Source of the DNA: a virus
Direction: 5' to 3' (one strand)
Length of the DNA: 21,317 nucleotides
IMG/VR virus record: IMGVR_UViG_3300020419_000096
Span: 1 to 21,317 of that record
In this document: one piece after another, positions 1 to 9,800 of the stretch
Layout of the letters: each line of letters starts with the position of its first letter
How positions within the stretch are numbered: position 1 is the first letter of the stretch
The notes under the pieces: generated by a model
Databases searched by the model: none
The model's input: the letters and a program-made list of their open reading frames with translations, nothing else
Told to the model about the DNA's origin: nothing
Program-made: the position numbers and the translations under genes

Positions 1-2603
1 TAGGTGGTGATTTATCAGTATCGGGTAATTTAAATATTACAGGTGATATTAATAGCACATCGGTTACAAATCTTGATGTTACAGATAAAACAATTACAGT
101 TGCAAATAATGCTGGTTCATCTTCTGCAGCAGATGGTGCTGGTCTGATAGTGGATACAGGTGGTACTTTACCATCACTTTTATGGGATCACAGTAATTCA
201 GCATTCCAATTTAGTAAAGCATTAAGAGTTGTTAATACAGTAAGAATTGTCGGCGGAGATACTTCAGGCAGTTCATATGGTCTTATTGTTAAAAATTCAA
301 GTAATGCAAATACTTTACTTGTAAGAAACGATGGTGTTGTACAGATTGATACAAATTATTTATATGTTAATAATAATAATGGAATATATTCCAATGGTGC
401 AATAAAGGCCAGAGGTGGAATACATAACGACCAAGGTGATTTAACATTAAATGATACAGTTCAAGTTGCAGGGCCTATGGTTATACAAGGTAGTACAAGT
501 CAAGAGAGATATCTTGCCTTTACATTGGATGGTAAATCTTCTGCGTTTTCTGGTAGTAATAATTGTTTCATATTTAATGGCCAAGGTTCGTCAGGAGATT
601 TCTTAGCTGGTGCATTATATTTCCAGAGTAGAAGTGCGACTGCAGGTAGAGAAATAGGATTTATTACAGGTACAACTCCTGCAAAACGAATGGTTATTAC
701 CAGTACTGGTAATGTTGGTATCGGAGATGATTCTCCTTCGGAAAAATTAGAAATTGGGGGCACCAATGGATCAATTCGACTCGGTGGAATGAGGTTATCT
801 AATGCTGGCGCAGGTAGAATTGGTTTAAATAGAAATCCTGCTGATGGTAGCACTCCTGATGCTAGTTTAAGAAGATTTCAAATTAATGGGCCTGATGCTT
901 CGGGTGGCGATTATTTAGATTTTCAAAGTTATAATAGCAGTGGAACTTTCCAAGGTTATTTTGTTCTTCAAGATGGTAAGTTAGGTATAGGAACAAATGC
1001 TCCAACTCACAATCTTACGGTATATTCACAAGGAACATCTGGATCGGTATTTAGAAGAAGTACCAATGCTGGACAAGTTATGAATTTCCAATTCGGCGGA
1101 AGTGCAGCCGGAAATATTACTGTTCAATCTGGCGGCTTAGGATTTGGTGGAGGAGCAACAGAAGATAAATTATTCATAGATACAGCAGGTTCTGTTGGTT
1201 TTGGTACTTCAAGTCCACAAAGACCATTTGATGTCCGACAGTCTTTAAGTATATTTGGTACTGGCGGATATACAGAATTAATGATGAGAGGTAGAGCGGG
1301 AACTGCTCAAAACCTTGGTGCATTCCATTGGGCTATTCGTGGAGATGTTGGTGGCAATAATGATGACTTAATGCTATTAAGGTTTACTGGCGGTAACAGT
1401 CCTTCATATGCAGGGACTTCAATGCATATCAGAAATGATAATGGGTTTATTGGTATTGGTACTAATACAGGACAACCAAGTTCCCCATTACACATTAAGT
1501 CAGATACTGAGTTTCAATTAAAAATAGAGGCAAGTGCATCAGCAGGTGCATCTCAACAATTATACACTCCTGGTGGTTATGCGTATACAGTTTATCAAAA
1601 CGGTTCTGCAACTTGGAGACAAGGTGCTTATGGTGGCAGTAATTATATTCTAAGGAATCATGGTACAAGTGTTGATGAATTTACTCTTTTACCAAGTGGG
1701 TCATTAAAATTACAAACTGCAACACAATCAGAAACAGGTATTGCACAACTAGAACTACAAAATAATGTAAATGCAAACCCATCTCATGTTAATATTAAAT
1801 TTAACACATATGCATGGTTGGGTATGATACAGTGTGAACAAAGGTCATCAGTTCAACATGGTGCACTAAATTTCTGGACTGCTAACAATGGTAACCCAAC
1901 ACAGAAAATGTGTTTAAACAATAATGGTAATTTATGTCTTGCAAATTCTGCAAATCAAGATGGAGTAAATCCAAAACATAGAGTCATTGCAGTAACAGGT
2001 TCTACAACAGTTACAGCAACTTCTTGGAGTGTAAGTCCGGGAAGTAATGGTGGGTATGATGTCAGTAATGATGATTCTAGTGAATTTAGTTATAATGGTG
2101 CTTATACAGGAGCAGGTTACTATAACAGACATATTGCAAAATTCTGTTTAGTAGGTAATTATACTGCCGATACTTGGTATCCAATTGTAGCTTCGGACCA
2201 ATTATTTGATTGGGTATCATCAGGAAGTCCAGGTGCAAATCCATGGGATGGATTTTCTATGTATTTTAGAATATATACTTATGACATAAGTGCTGGTGGT
2301 AGTGAATATTTATCACATAGAATGACAGATAGAATTTGGGTAAATGGTTATAGTTGTAATTCAAACCAAAGACATCAGATAGCAATAGGTGCGGGCTGGG
2401 GTCATGCACCAAATGGTGGACAAAGTAATGACCATCAGGACTATGGAAGTAACCCATATCAGATGTCTGTAAATCATCACTATAATAATGATTCTTATTA
2501 TCCAGCAAAACAGACAGTAGAATTTAAATTTAAAACAGCAAGAACAGGGTTAACAGAGGCGCATAGTGCTCAATCTGTTTATGTTTATGCATACGTGGGG
2601 TAA
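1..2603 (+). CDS. Tail fibre protein, 5' end outside the window
   Basis: Long fibre-type virion protein, probably a trimeric host-contact appendage. The reading frame is open from base 3 to the stop at 2601-2603, giving 866 visible residues, so the start lies off the left edge. A GTG at 150 is in frame but is not the start, because the 49 codons before it encode a module shared with the next fibre gene (3543-3750). The middle holds four GIGT-type repeats (GNVGIGDDSPSEKLEI, GKLGIGTNAP, GSVGFGTSSPQ, GFIGIGTNTG), typical of phage fibre shafts. From about visible residue 658 the repeats stop. A distinct C-terminal region of about 200 residues, rich in Tyr, Trp, His, Asn and Gly, follows and may be the receptor-binding tip (inference). 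No S74 chaperone motif is present. The stop is 3 nt from the next gene. Confidence 0.85.
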   Translation, partial: GGDLSVSGNLNITGDINSTSVTNLDVTDKTITVANNAGSSSAADGAGLIVDTGGTLPSLLWDHSNSAFQFSKALRVVNTVRIVGGDTSGSSYGLIVKNSSNANTLLVRNDGVVQIDTNYLYVNNNNGIYSNGAIKARGGIHNDQGDLTLNDTVQVAGPMVIQGSTSQERYLAFTLDGKSSAFSGSNNCFIFNGQGSSGDFLAGALYFQSRSATAGREIGFITGTTPAKRMVITSTGNVGIGDDSPSEKLEIGGTNGSIRLGGMRLSNAGAGRIGLNRNPADGSTPDASLRRFQINGPDASGGDYLDFQSYNSSGTFQGYFVLQDGKLGIGTNAPTHNLTVYSQGTSGSVFRRSTNAGQVMNFQFGGSAAGNITVQSGGLGFGGGATEDKLFIDTAGSVGFGTSSPQRPFDVRQSLSIFGTGGYTELMMRGRAGTAQNLGAFHWAIRGDVGGNNDDLMLLRFTGGNSPSYAGTSMHIRNDNGFIGIGTNTGQPSSPLHIKSDTEFQLKIEASASAGASQQLYTPGGYAYTVYQNGSATWRQGAYGGSNYILRNHGTSVDEFTLLPSGSLKLQTATQSETGIAQLELQNNVNANPSHVNIKFNTYAWLGMIQCEQRSSVQHGALNFWTANNGNPTQKMCLNNNGNLCLANSANQDGVNPKHRVIAVTGSTTVTATSWSVSPGSNGGYDVSNDDSSEFSYNGAYTGAGYYNRHIAKFCLVGNYTADTWYPIVASDQLFDWVSSGSPGANPWDGFSMYFRIYTYDISAGGSEYLSHRMTDRIWVNGYSCNSNQRHQIAIGAGWGHAPNGGQSNDHQDYGSNPYQMSVNHHYNNDSYYPAKQTVEFKFKTARTGLTEAHSAQSVYVYAYVG

Positions 2604-2606
2604 AAT

Positions 2607-2831
2607 ATGTTATTAGATACAAGAGAACAAGATTTTTATATTATATATGATTCAAATGATAATAATAAAGTTGTAGGAATGCTAGATTCCGAAGCTGATA
2701 AAGATGCACATGATGCATTAAATCCTAATCATATAAAAATTAGCACAAATACAGTAAATAGTCCTTTGGGGTCATGTCTTTATTTACATGAAGTACAAGT
2801 AAACTCTGATGGCACAGCTAGTAAGGTATAA
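2607..2831 (+). CDS. Small acidic protein of unknown function (74 aa)
   Basis: I do not recognise this family. The 74-residue product is rich in Asp and Asn, with no signal peptide, membrane segment or known motif. It starts 3 nt after the upstream fibre stop; the GGGG just before that stop (2597-2600) could serve as a weak ribosome binding site. Its own stop (TAA, 2829-2831) lies inside the TATAAATA box of the next fibre gene. Sandwiched between two fibre genes, it may be a fibre-associated or fibre-assembly protein, analogous in position to the small accessory genes near T4 fibre genes. That role rests on position only. Confidence 0.7.
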   Translation: MLLDTREQDFYIIYDSNDNNKVVGMLDSEADKDAHDALNPNHIKISTNTVNSPLGSCLYLHEVQVNSDGTASKV

Positions 2832-2834
2832 ATA
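2825..2834 (+). promoter_or_regulatory. T4-type late promoter box before the 1329-aa fibre gene
   Basis: GGTATAAATA, with the full T4 late consensus TATAAATA at 2827-2834. It overlaps the preceding gene's stop codon and ends 5 nt before the ATG at 2840. In T4 this box lies at about -13 to -6 and is read by the gp55 sigma factor, which would place the transcript start at or next to the ATG. No Shine-Dalgarno sequence fits in the gap. Confidence 0.65.
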
Positions 2835-2839
2835 CAAGT

Positions 2840-5800
2840 ATGGCAAACACTAAAGTAACATCATCACTTATAGAATCCGGAGCAATAAATGCAGGTCACG
2901 TTACTAATTTAACGTCAGCCCATATTGCTGAAGGATCAAATCTATACCATACAGATGCGCGTTCACGTGCAAGTATATCTGTTGGTGGTAGTGATATAGC
3001 ATATAATTCTAGCACTGGTGTTATTACAGGATCAAGACCTAGTCTTGCGCAGGTATTAGGCCAAGGTAATAGTACAGGTTCAGCTGGTATTGCATTTCCT
3101 GATAACCAAAAGGCATTATTTGGGACAGGTTCAGATTTACAAATTCATCACGATGGTACTAATAATCTTATACAAGGAAGTGCCGGTACTGTTCTTTATA
3201 TACAAGCTAAAGCCGGAGAAAATTCCATTCTTGCAATACCAGATGGTGCAGTAACTCTTTATCATAACAATCAGTTAAAATTTGAAACAACTTCTACTGG
3301 TATATCAGTTAATCAAGGCAAACTAACAATAAGTGAATTCACAGGTTCTGATAATTATACACAAATTAGAAAAACAAATACTGGTTCTAATCTAGCTTTA
3401 GTTTCACAAGAAAGTATCTATATGATGCTTGATGAAAATAACGACCAAACAAATCGATCATTCCAAGTTAAGAAAAATTCAGGTGCACCTGGAAGTGGAT
3501 CGGTGTTATTTATTGTAGAAGAAAACGGAAACTCTACAGTATACGGAAGTTTAGCTGTCACAGGAGATTTAAATATTACTGGCGATATTAATTCGGTATC
3601 AGTAACAGATTTAGATGTTGTAGATAAAACAATTACTCTTGGAAGGGGACAAACTGAATCCGCTTCAGGTGGTTCTGGTATTATAGTTGATGGTTCAAGT
3701 GCTAGTTTATTGTGGGATGAATCAACAGATATTTGGGACTTTAATAAAGGGTTTGAGGCTGGGGGTAAAGTATTTTTTAAACCTACTAGTGCACAAACTG
3801 GTTATGCTCTTTTTGATGATGGTTCAAATGGCGGCATTCATATTAAAGCAGATACATCATCTGTAACTACAGAATATATTACAACAGGTTTTGGAGCATT
3901 TGAAGAGGCTCGATTTGTTGCATCTAATTTTGTGTGGAAAAATTCTGGTACATCTACTAGAGCAGAAATTGATTCAAGTGGTAATTTCGCAGTATTAGAA
4001 GGAAATATGCTAAGAGCATATCGTGCTGGAAATAGTGCATATGCTGCACTCTTTATGGACTCTGGTGAAAAGCTTTATATAAGAAATAGTTGGGGCACTA
4101 AAGATATTGTAATGCTAAGAACTGGTGAGGTTGGTATAGGAACAGCTAGTCCATTACAGAAATTAGATGTTCGTGGCGGTAATATATTTGTTGGTGGATA
4201 TGGCAGTGGTAATGATTATGGTATGATATTTAGTCCAGCTGATGGATCATCATACTGGAACATTTATAATGATGCTGGCGGAGAGTTAGCCTTTTGTAGA
4301 AATATTACTATCGGTTCCAGTGAAATGGCTAGATTTGATGGTACTGGTAATTTTGGTATCGGAACTAATAATCCATCTGCAAAATTAAATGTAAAACACA
4401 CAGGAGGTACTGGAGTTCGTATAGAAACGGACGGAGATACAGATTCTAACTTTTTACACTTTAAAACTTCTTCTAGCACAGGGCAGGGATATATTGGAAC
4501 TGAAGGTAACACAGCAGGAGCAAACTTTACAGGAAGTACTGCTTATGCGTTTGTAGTCGGTTCAACTTCAAGTGGGGTAGACACACAATTTCTTACTGCA
4601 GGAGCAGTTAGAGCAACTATTGATCACACGGGCAAAGTCGGTATCGGCACAACTTCTCCAGCTGGACCACTTCATGTTGATGGACATACGGGCTCTCTTG
4701 CAACAATACTTGAAGGTAATGGAAACGGCGATACAGTACCTTTACATTTTAGAGTAAAAGCAAATAATAATAATGTTACTAATCATGGTATTTTTGGAAA
4801 TGCAGGATCAACTGGAGCAGATAACTTTATTCACATAGGGCCATCTAATACAAGTGGTATATCTGTTATGAGTACTGGCAACGTCGGTATCGGCACTAAT
4901 AATCCAGGTGTTGAATTAGATATTCAGAGAACAGCAAATTCATACCCATTAAGAATTGGTTCAAGCCAAGGAGAGGGTCGTGCTATAGTATTTGCTGACG
5001 TTCACGCATCACCTAACAAATATAACTGGATAACCGGTTCACAGTATAACGTAGATAGTTCATTTGAAATAACACCTTCTACTGCTGTAGGCGGTTATAC
5101 TTTTAATAATCCATCTATGGTATTTAAACCAGATGGGCAGGTATTAATTAATAAAACAGGTTCTGATGTTGGCGCATCTACCAATATATTGGAAATAGAT
5201 GGAAATGTTAGAATACAAGGTGGGCATTACGGAATTAAATTAAATAATGGTGCAGTCGAAAGATACCTTGGAAGACTCTTATCAAATAATTCCCTTACGA
5301 TACTTCATGATAAAATTGGTCTTGATACAAATAATAATATAAAGTTTTCTGGAATTAGTCAAAAGGCTATTACGATTGAAAATTCACCTGCATCAAATGA
5401 TGTAGGAGTTACAACATTCCTTGCATCAAATAATGCAAGTGCTGGTGTAGGTTATGCAGCAAATATAATAGGTGTTAATATTGCAAATACCGTTAACAGT
5501 AATAACATGCCTACACAAAATAATACCTGGGGTGGTGTATCAGGTGCTTCTGCATTTTCAATGAACGCAGATATGACTGGCACACCTACTAATACATATT
5601 TTAGATTTATGCGAACAGAACAAGACTCCTCTGCAGGTACGGAGCTAGTAACAGTGGCTTCCATAGACAAAGATGGCAAGTTTGTAGGGGGTGGTGCAAC
5701 ATTATCAGGTAATGTTAATATTAGCGCAGTACATTCTCAATTAACATTAACTGACACAGACGACAGTAAATTTGTTTTATATAGTTATTCAGGTGGTAAA

Positions 5801-6829
5801 TTAATAGTTAGAAATAATTCAATTAATACTACAGTCAATCAATTTACATTGCTTGAGGATGGCAAGTTTGGAATTGGAACAATTAATCCAACACATAAAC
5901 TGGATGTATATGGTACAGATGATATTACTATGCGTATACATAGGCCTAGTTCTGGATTGGCAGCAACAGATACTTGCGGTATTGGTTTCTCACAAAGAGG
6001 AGATGCAAATACTTCAACCTCAGATACAAGGGCTGGTATATTTAGTACATATAATGGAAACTTATTTTTAGCCACTGAACCTGGAGGCAATTTAAGTAGT
6101 AATCCAATGGATCATTCAGCGTTAATGATTACAGGTACTAGTCAAAAAATTGGTATCGGAACAATTAATCCACAAGATAAACTACATGTATATAACGGTG
6201 ATATAGGAATAGAAAATAGTTCAGGTAGAAGATATAGGTTAATTGCTGAAACCAATGGCGGATTTACAATTAGAGACCAATCAGCTTCAGCAGGCAGATT
6301 AGAAATTGATACTAGTGGTAAACTTACTGTATTATCTGGAAATATTCAACTTGGTGCTTCTACTAACTATAAAGTAGTAAAAGGTGTTTATAGAAAAAAT
6401 ATTTCGGCCAATAAATCATTTACTGCAGCATTTAAAGTTAATGGTAGTGTATTAGGATCACAATTTAGATTTTCAATAATCGGATCAATCGGAAACGTAG
6501 TTATTAATGCAAGATACGAAATACTGGTAAATCACTCTTACGATTGTGTAGTACAAAGTTTAAGTGGCTCCTATACCGAAACAAAAGTAAAAGTTGTAAG
6601 TAATGGAAATGAAGACTGTACAGTTTATGTAGGGGCAAATACCCATTTAGGTAATACCATTTCAAATCTTGAATGTGAGGTTGAAACATTTAATAATGAG
6701 ACAATTTCATTTGATACTAGTAGCCCACATACAACTGCACACTTTATACATACTGCATCTCCAGGTGCTAATACAACATTTACTGGTGCAATGCCAACTG
6801 GTGCGGGAACAACTACTGCATACACATAA
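2840..6829 (+). CDS. Tail fibre protein (1329 aa)
   Basis: Large fibre protein. The N-terminus (about residues 1-60) carries the LYHTDARSRASISVGG motif common in marine T4-like fibres, and a LQIHHDGTNNLIQ motif follows at about 109-121. Residues 236-303 are a module paralogous to the visible start of the upstream fibre (DLNITGDINSVSVTDLDVVDKT). Six GIGT units follow (GEVGIGTASP, GNFGIGTNNP, GKVGIGTTSP, GNVGIGTNNP, GKFGIGTINP, QKIGIGTINP), each continuing into an L-D/N/H-V strand, as in beta-rich trimeric shafts. From about residue 1177 a non-repetitive C-terminal domain begins, ending in a Thr/Ala/Gly-rich tail, with no S74 chaperone motif. The ATG at 2840 is the natural start, 5 nt after a late promoter box and without a visible ribosome binding site. 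It is probably a host-binding appendage; its exact place in the virion cannot be told from sequence. Confidence 0.88.
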   Translation: MANTKVTSSLIESGAINAGHVTNLTSAHIAEGSNLYHTDARSRASISVGGSDIAYNSSTGVITGSRPSLAQVLGQGNSTGSAGIAFPDNQKALFGTGSDLQIHHDGTNNLIQGSAGTVLYIQAKAGENSILAIPDGAVTLYHNNQLKFETTSTGISVNQGKLTISEFTGSDNYTQIRKTNTGSNLALVSQESIYMMLDENNDQTNRSFQVKKNSGAPGSGSVLFIVEENGNSTVYGSLAVTGDLNITGDINSVSVTDLDVVDKTITLGRGQTESASGGSGIIVDGSSASLLWDESTDIWDFNKGFEAGGKVFFKPTSAQTGYALFDDGSNGGIHIKADTSSVTTEYITTGFGAFEEARFVASNFVWKNSGTSTRAEIDSSGNFAVLEGNMLRAYRAGNSAYAALFMDSGEKLYIRNSWGTKDIVMLRTGEVGIGTASPLQKLDVRGGNIFVGGYGSGNDYGMIFSPADGSSYWNIYNDAGGELAFCRNITIGSSEMARFDGTGNFGIGTNNPSAKLNVKHTGGTGVRIETDGDTDSNFLHFKTSSSTGQGYIGTEGNTAGANFTGSTAYAFVVGSTSSGVDTQFLTAGAVRATIDHTGKVGIGTTSPAGPLHVDGHTGSLATILEGNGNGDTVPLHFRVKANNNNVTNHGIFGNAGSTGADNFIHIGPSNTSGISVMSTGNVGIGTNNPGVELDIQRTANSYPLRIGSSQGEGRAIVFADVHASPNKYNWITGSQYNVDSSFEITPSTAVGGYTFNNPSMVFKPDGQVLINKTGSDVGASTNILEIDGNVRIQGGHYGIKLNNGAVERYLGRLLSNNSLTILHDKIGLDTNNNIKFSGISQKAITIENSPASNDVGVTTFLASNNASAGVGYAANIIGVNIANTVNSNNMPTQNNTWGGVSGASAFSMNADMTGTPTNTYFRFMRTEQDSSAGTELVTVASIDKDGKFVGGGATLSGNVNISAVHSQLTLTDTDDSKFVLYSYSGGKLIVRNNSINTTVNQFTLLEDGKFGIGTINPTHKLDVYGTDDITMRIHRPSSGLAATDTCGIGFSQRGDANTSTSDTRAGIFSTYNGNLFLATEPGGNLSSNPMDHSALMITGTSQKIGIGTINPQDKLHVYNGDIGIENSSGRRYRLIAETNGGFTIRDQSASAGRLEIDTSGKLTVLSGNIQLGASTNYKVVKGVYRKNISANKSFTAAFKVNGSVLGSQFRFSIIGSIGNVVINARYEILVNHSYDCVVQSLSGSYTETKVKVVSNGNEDCTVYVGANTHLGNTISNLECEVETFNNETISFDTSSPHTTAHFIHTASPGANTTFTGAMPTGAGTTTAYT
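4124..6200 (+). repeat. Six GIGT..P..L-V fibre-shaft repeats
   Basis: Degenerate coding repeat with consensus G-x-x-GIGT-x-x-P-x-x-x-L-x-V. The units begin near 4124, 4345, 4633, 4876, 5857 and 6147. Spacing is irregular (roughly 220 to 980 bp) and the DNA has diverged between copies, so selection appears to act on the protein. The unit is widespread in phage fibres and usually marks a shaft or subdomain boundary. Confidence 0.75.
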
Positions 6830-6834
6830 AATAG

Positions 6835-6844
6835 GGTATAAATA
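6835..6844 (+). promoter_or_regulatory. T4-type late promoter box before the giant fibre gene
   Basis: GGTATAAATA, with consensus TATAAATA at 6837-6844. As at 2825, it ends 5 nt before the ATG (6850), and the next bases again read ATGGC. The spacer (GAATA) leaves no room for a Shine-Dalgarno sequence. Only 20 nt separate the upstream stop codon from this start, and the box occupies most of that gap. Confidence 0.65.
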
Positions 6845-6849
6845 GAATA

Positions 6850-9800
6850 ATGGCGTATACAATAAACAGACATTTAGCTAACCTACTTACCAGTACAGGG
6901 TCACTTGCGACTGGAAAAATACCTGCTGATTATATTACTAACGCACACATTGCAGATAATACAATTGCAACTTCCCAATTACATTCTTCATTTACTATTG
7001 GGTCAGGACATATACCTGCAAATACAGTAACCATTTCACATCTTGCGGTAACAGATGGTTCTGCAGGTCAAGTATTAAAGACAGATGGTTCGGGTAATTT
7101 ATCATTTACAACAATATCTGCAGATAAAATTACAGAAGGAAATACTTTTGTAGAAGCAGTAGATACTGGTTCAAATGGCCAAATTTTATTTGTAACAGAA
7201 AATACTCAAAGATGGCAAATATCATCTGCAGGACATTTACTACCTATTGCACATAATTCATTTGATATTGGTTCAGCATCACATAAGGTAAGAGATTTAT
7301 ATGTGGATGATAACAGTATTCACATAGGTGAAGATACAAAGTTAAGTGTTGATGCCGCTGGTGAATTTAATATTACTGATAATGCTGGTATTCCTAAGAA
7401 AATAAAAGTTGATGAAATAGAAATTGGTACTGGTGATGATAGAGTTATTCTTAAAAAGGGTGCTAGTGGAGATATAGAACAGCAGAGAAAATTATCCGGT
7501 GTAAAACAAACAGCAACAAAACCATTTTTAATTGGCGTCCATAATAGTGGAGATATCACAGAAGGCGGATCAAATAAATTCTATACAGATGCCAGAGTAC
7601 AAGCATATCTTACTGGTCAAGGGATTGTAAATCAGACTTCGGTTATTGCGGCAATTACTGATTCTGCTCCTGCCGCATTAGATACACTGAATGAATTGGC
7701 TGCAGCAATAGGTGATGATGAAAACTTTTCCACAACCATTACAAATAGTATTGCTACAAAAGCGCCAAAAGCAAGTCCAATATTTACGGGAACTGTGACA
7801 GGTGTTACAGGATCGTTTTCAGGAAGTCTGGCTTTAAGTGCAGATAGTTCACAACTCCAGCTGGGTACTGGTAATCGAGCTCAAATATTCCATAATAGTG
7901 CTGCACTTTATTTACGTAGTTCTACAGGTGGAGTTATTGTACAAGGTCCCACATTAAATCATTATTCATCAGATGCTACAACATTATATTTTAGTTCTGC
8001 ATCTGGTGGTTTATCTTTTGGTGGAACTAACTTTTTAAATTCATCAAGAAAATTACAGAATGTTACTTTAGGTGAAGGCACAACCGGGGCAAGATTTCAG
8101 GCTAATGCTTGGCATTATGATAACAGCGGCCTGGCACGTTTCTACTTTGAAGGTAATGGCCGTACATTTTATAGATCGGAAACTGGTCACCAATTTAGAG
8201 CCAATGGAGATGCTACAAGATTTAATATTAGTCCTGCAGGTCATATTCATATTGCATCAAATGGAGATTCACAAGCAAGTAGCACTGAATATATTAAGGC
8301 TGGTGGTGTAGCAGTTTTAACTTCTAGCAGAGTCTTGCAAAATGTCTCTGGTAATGTTTCTATGTTTACCAATGATGCTGGTTACACAACAAATGTTGGA
8401 GATGTAACTGCAGTTGGTGGACAATCGGGAACTCCAATTTCCGTTGCTGATGGTGGTGGGCCAGTTCCAAAAATTGGTTGGTATACTACACTTATTAATA
8501 CCAGTACAAATAATGATGATGGTGATTATTTCTTAGTTCACAATGGTACTGCAAATAGTGGAAGTTCACATAAACTTTTAAAGGCCAATATTAATATATC
8601 AGGATTTAATAATGATGCTGGTTATACCTCATTCGATGGTAATTATAACAGTTTATCAAATAGACCTACAATACCAACAAATAATAATCAATTAACTAAC
8701 GGCGCGGCTTATATTACCTCAAGCGCACTAAGTCCATATTTAACATCCAGTACTGCAGCATCTACATATGCGACACCTGCTGATATTACAGCGGCAGTAA
8801 ATGGTCTTGTAGATGGCGCGCCAGGTGCACTTAATACTCTTGATGAATTGGCCGCAGCATTGGGTGATGATCAAAATTTTGCCACAACAATTACAAACAG
8901 TATTGGAAATAAGGCACCTATAAGCACAACGGTTACTCTTGCAGATACACAAACAATAAGTGGTGCAAAAACATTTAGCAGTTCTTCACTCCGACTTAAA
9001 GGTCATATGTTCTTTGATCAGTATTCAGCTGGTAGACATTATATTCACTTTGCTGCTCCTGCCGGTCAGCATACAAACAGAGTTGATTGGAGAATTCAGA
9101 CCGATGGTAATAATTCTACAATACATTCGTGGTATCATGATAAAGTTGTCTTTACTACTCGAATGGAAGTTAATGCATCAAGTTCAAGTCTTAAAGGGCC
9201 GGTTTATATTACCGAACAAAATTCTACCGGCGAAGGTGGAGAGATTACATTAAATGGAAGTAATGGAAATACAAGCCATACACTTGATACAGTAAACGGT
9301 ACATTTAGAATATTTGATACAAGTGGAACTTTTATAACTGGTAACTCAGGATATGGTTTAAATTCCATAAACGGCTATCGTGTAAATGGTACTAGTGTTA
9401 TTGATTCGGGTAGGAATACTAACTTTAATAATTCTAATGCGATAAGTTTCTTATCAACAAATGGTTACTGGGTTGGAGGCACTAGACGAATAGATGGCTC
9501 TGGTAATTTAGAAAATATTGGAACTATCTCTAGTGGTGCTATAACAGCTAATTCAGGAAACAGAGTACTTACATTACTTACTGCAAGTCAAGCTGTTACC
9601 GATGATAATGCGGGCTTCACAATAAGAGAGAAAGATACTTATTCAGACGGCAGATACGAACACAGATTTAGAAAAAGAGACGAAGGTGGCGGAATACCAC
9701 TTTATATAGACAAAACCTCACATATTGCAGGTACTCATGCACAAATTGCCAGATTTGGTAGTTATACAAGTAACCCTGACGAATTTGAAGTTTATGGTGG

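Noticed and set aside
150-152. GTG at 150 as start of the first fibre gene
   Set aside because: The frame is open and homologous to the next fibre gene all the way to base 3, so the start is outside the window.
500-853. Minus-strand open frame of 117 aa, and the other minus-strand frames across the fibre genes
   Set aside because: They lie wholly inside well-supported + strand genes and mirror their repeats (Pro/Leu/Ile-rich shadows of Gly/Asn/Thr codons); no ribosome binding site or promoter supports them.
8960-9253. Second + strand frame of 97 aa inside the giant fibre
   Set aside because: It overlaps a continuous fibre frame with recognisable repeats on both sides; no frameshift or start signal is seen.
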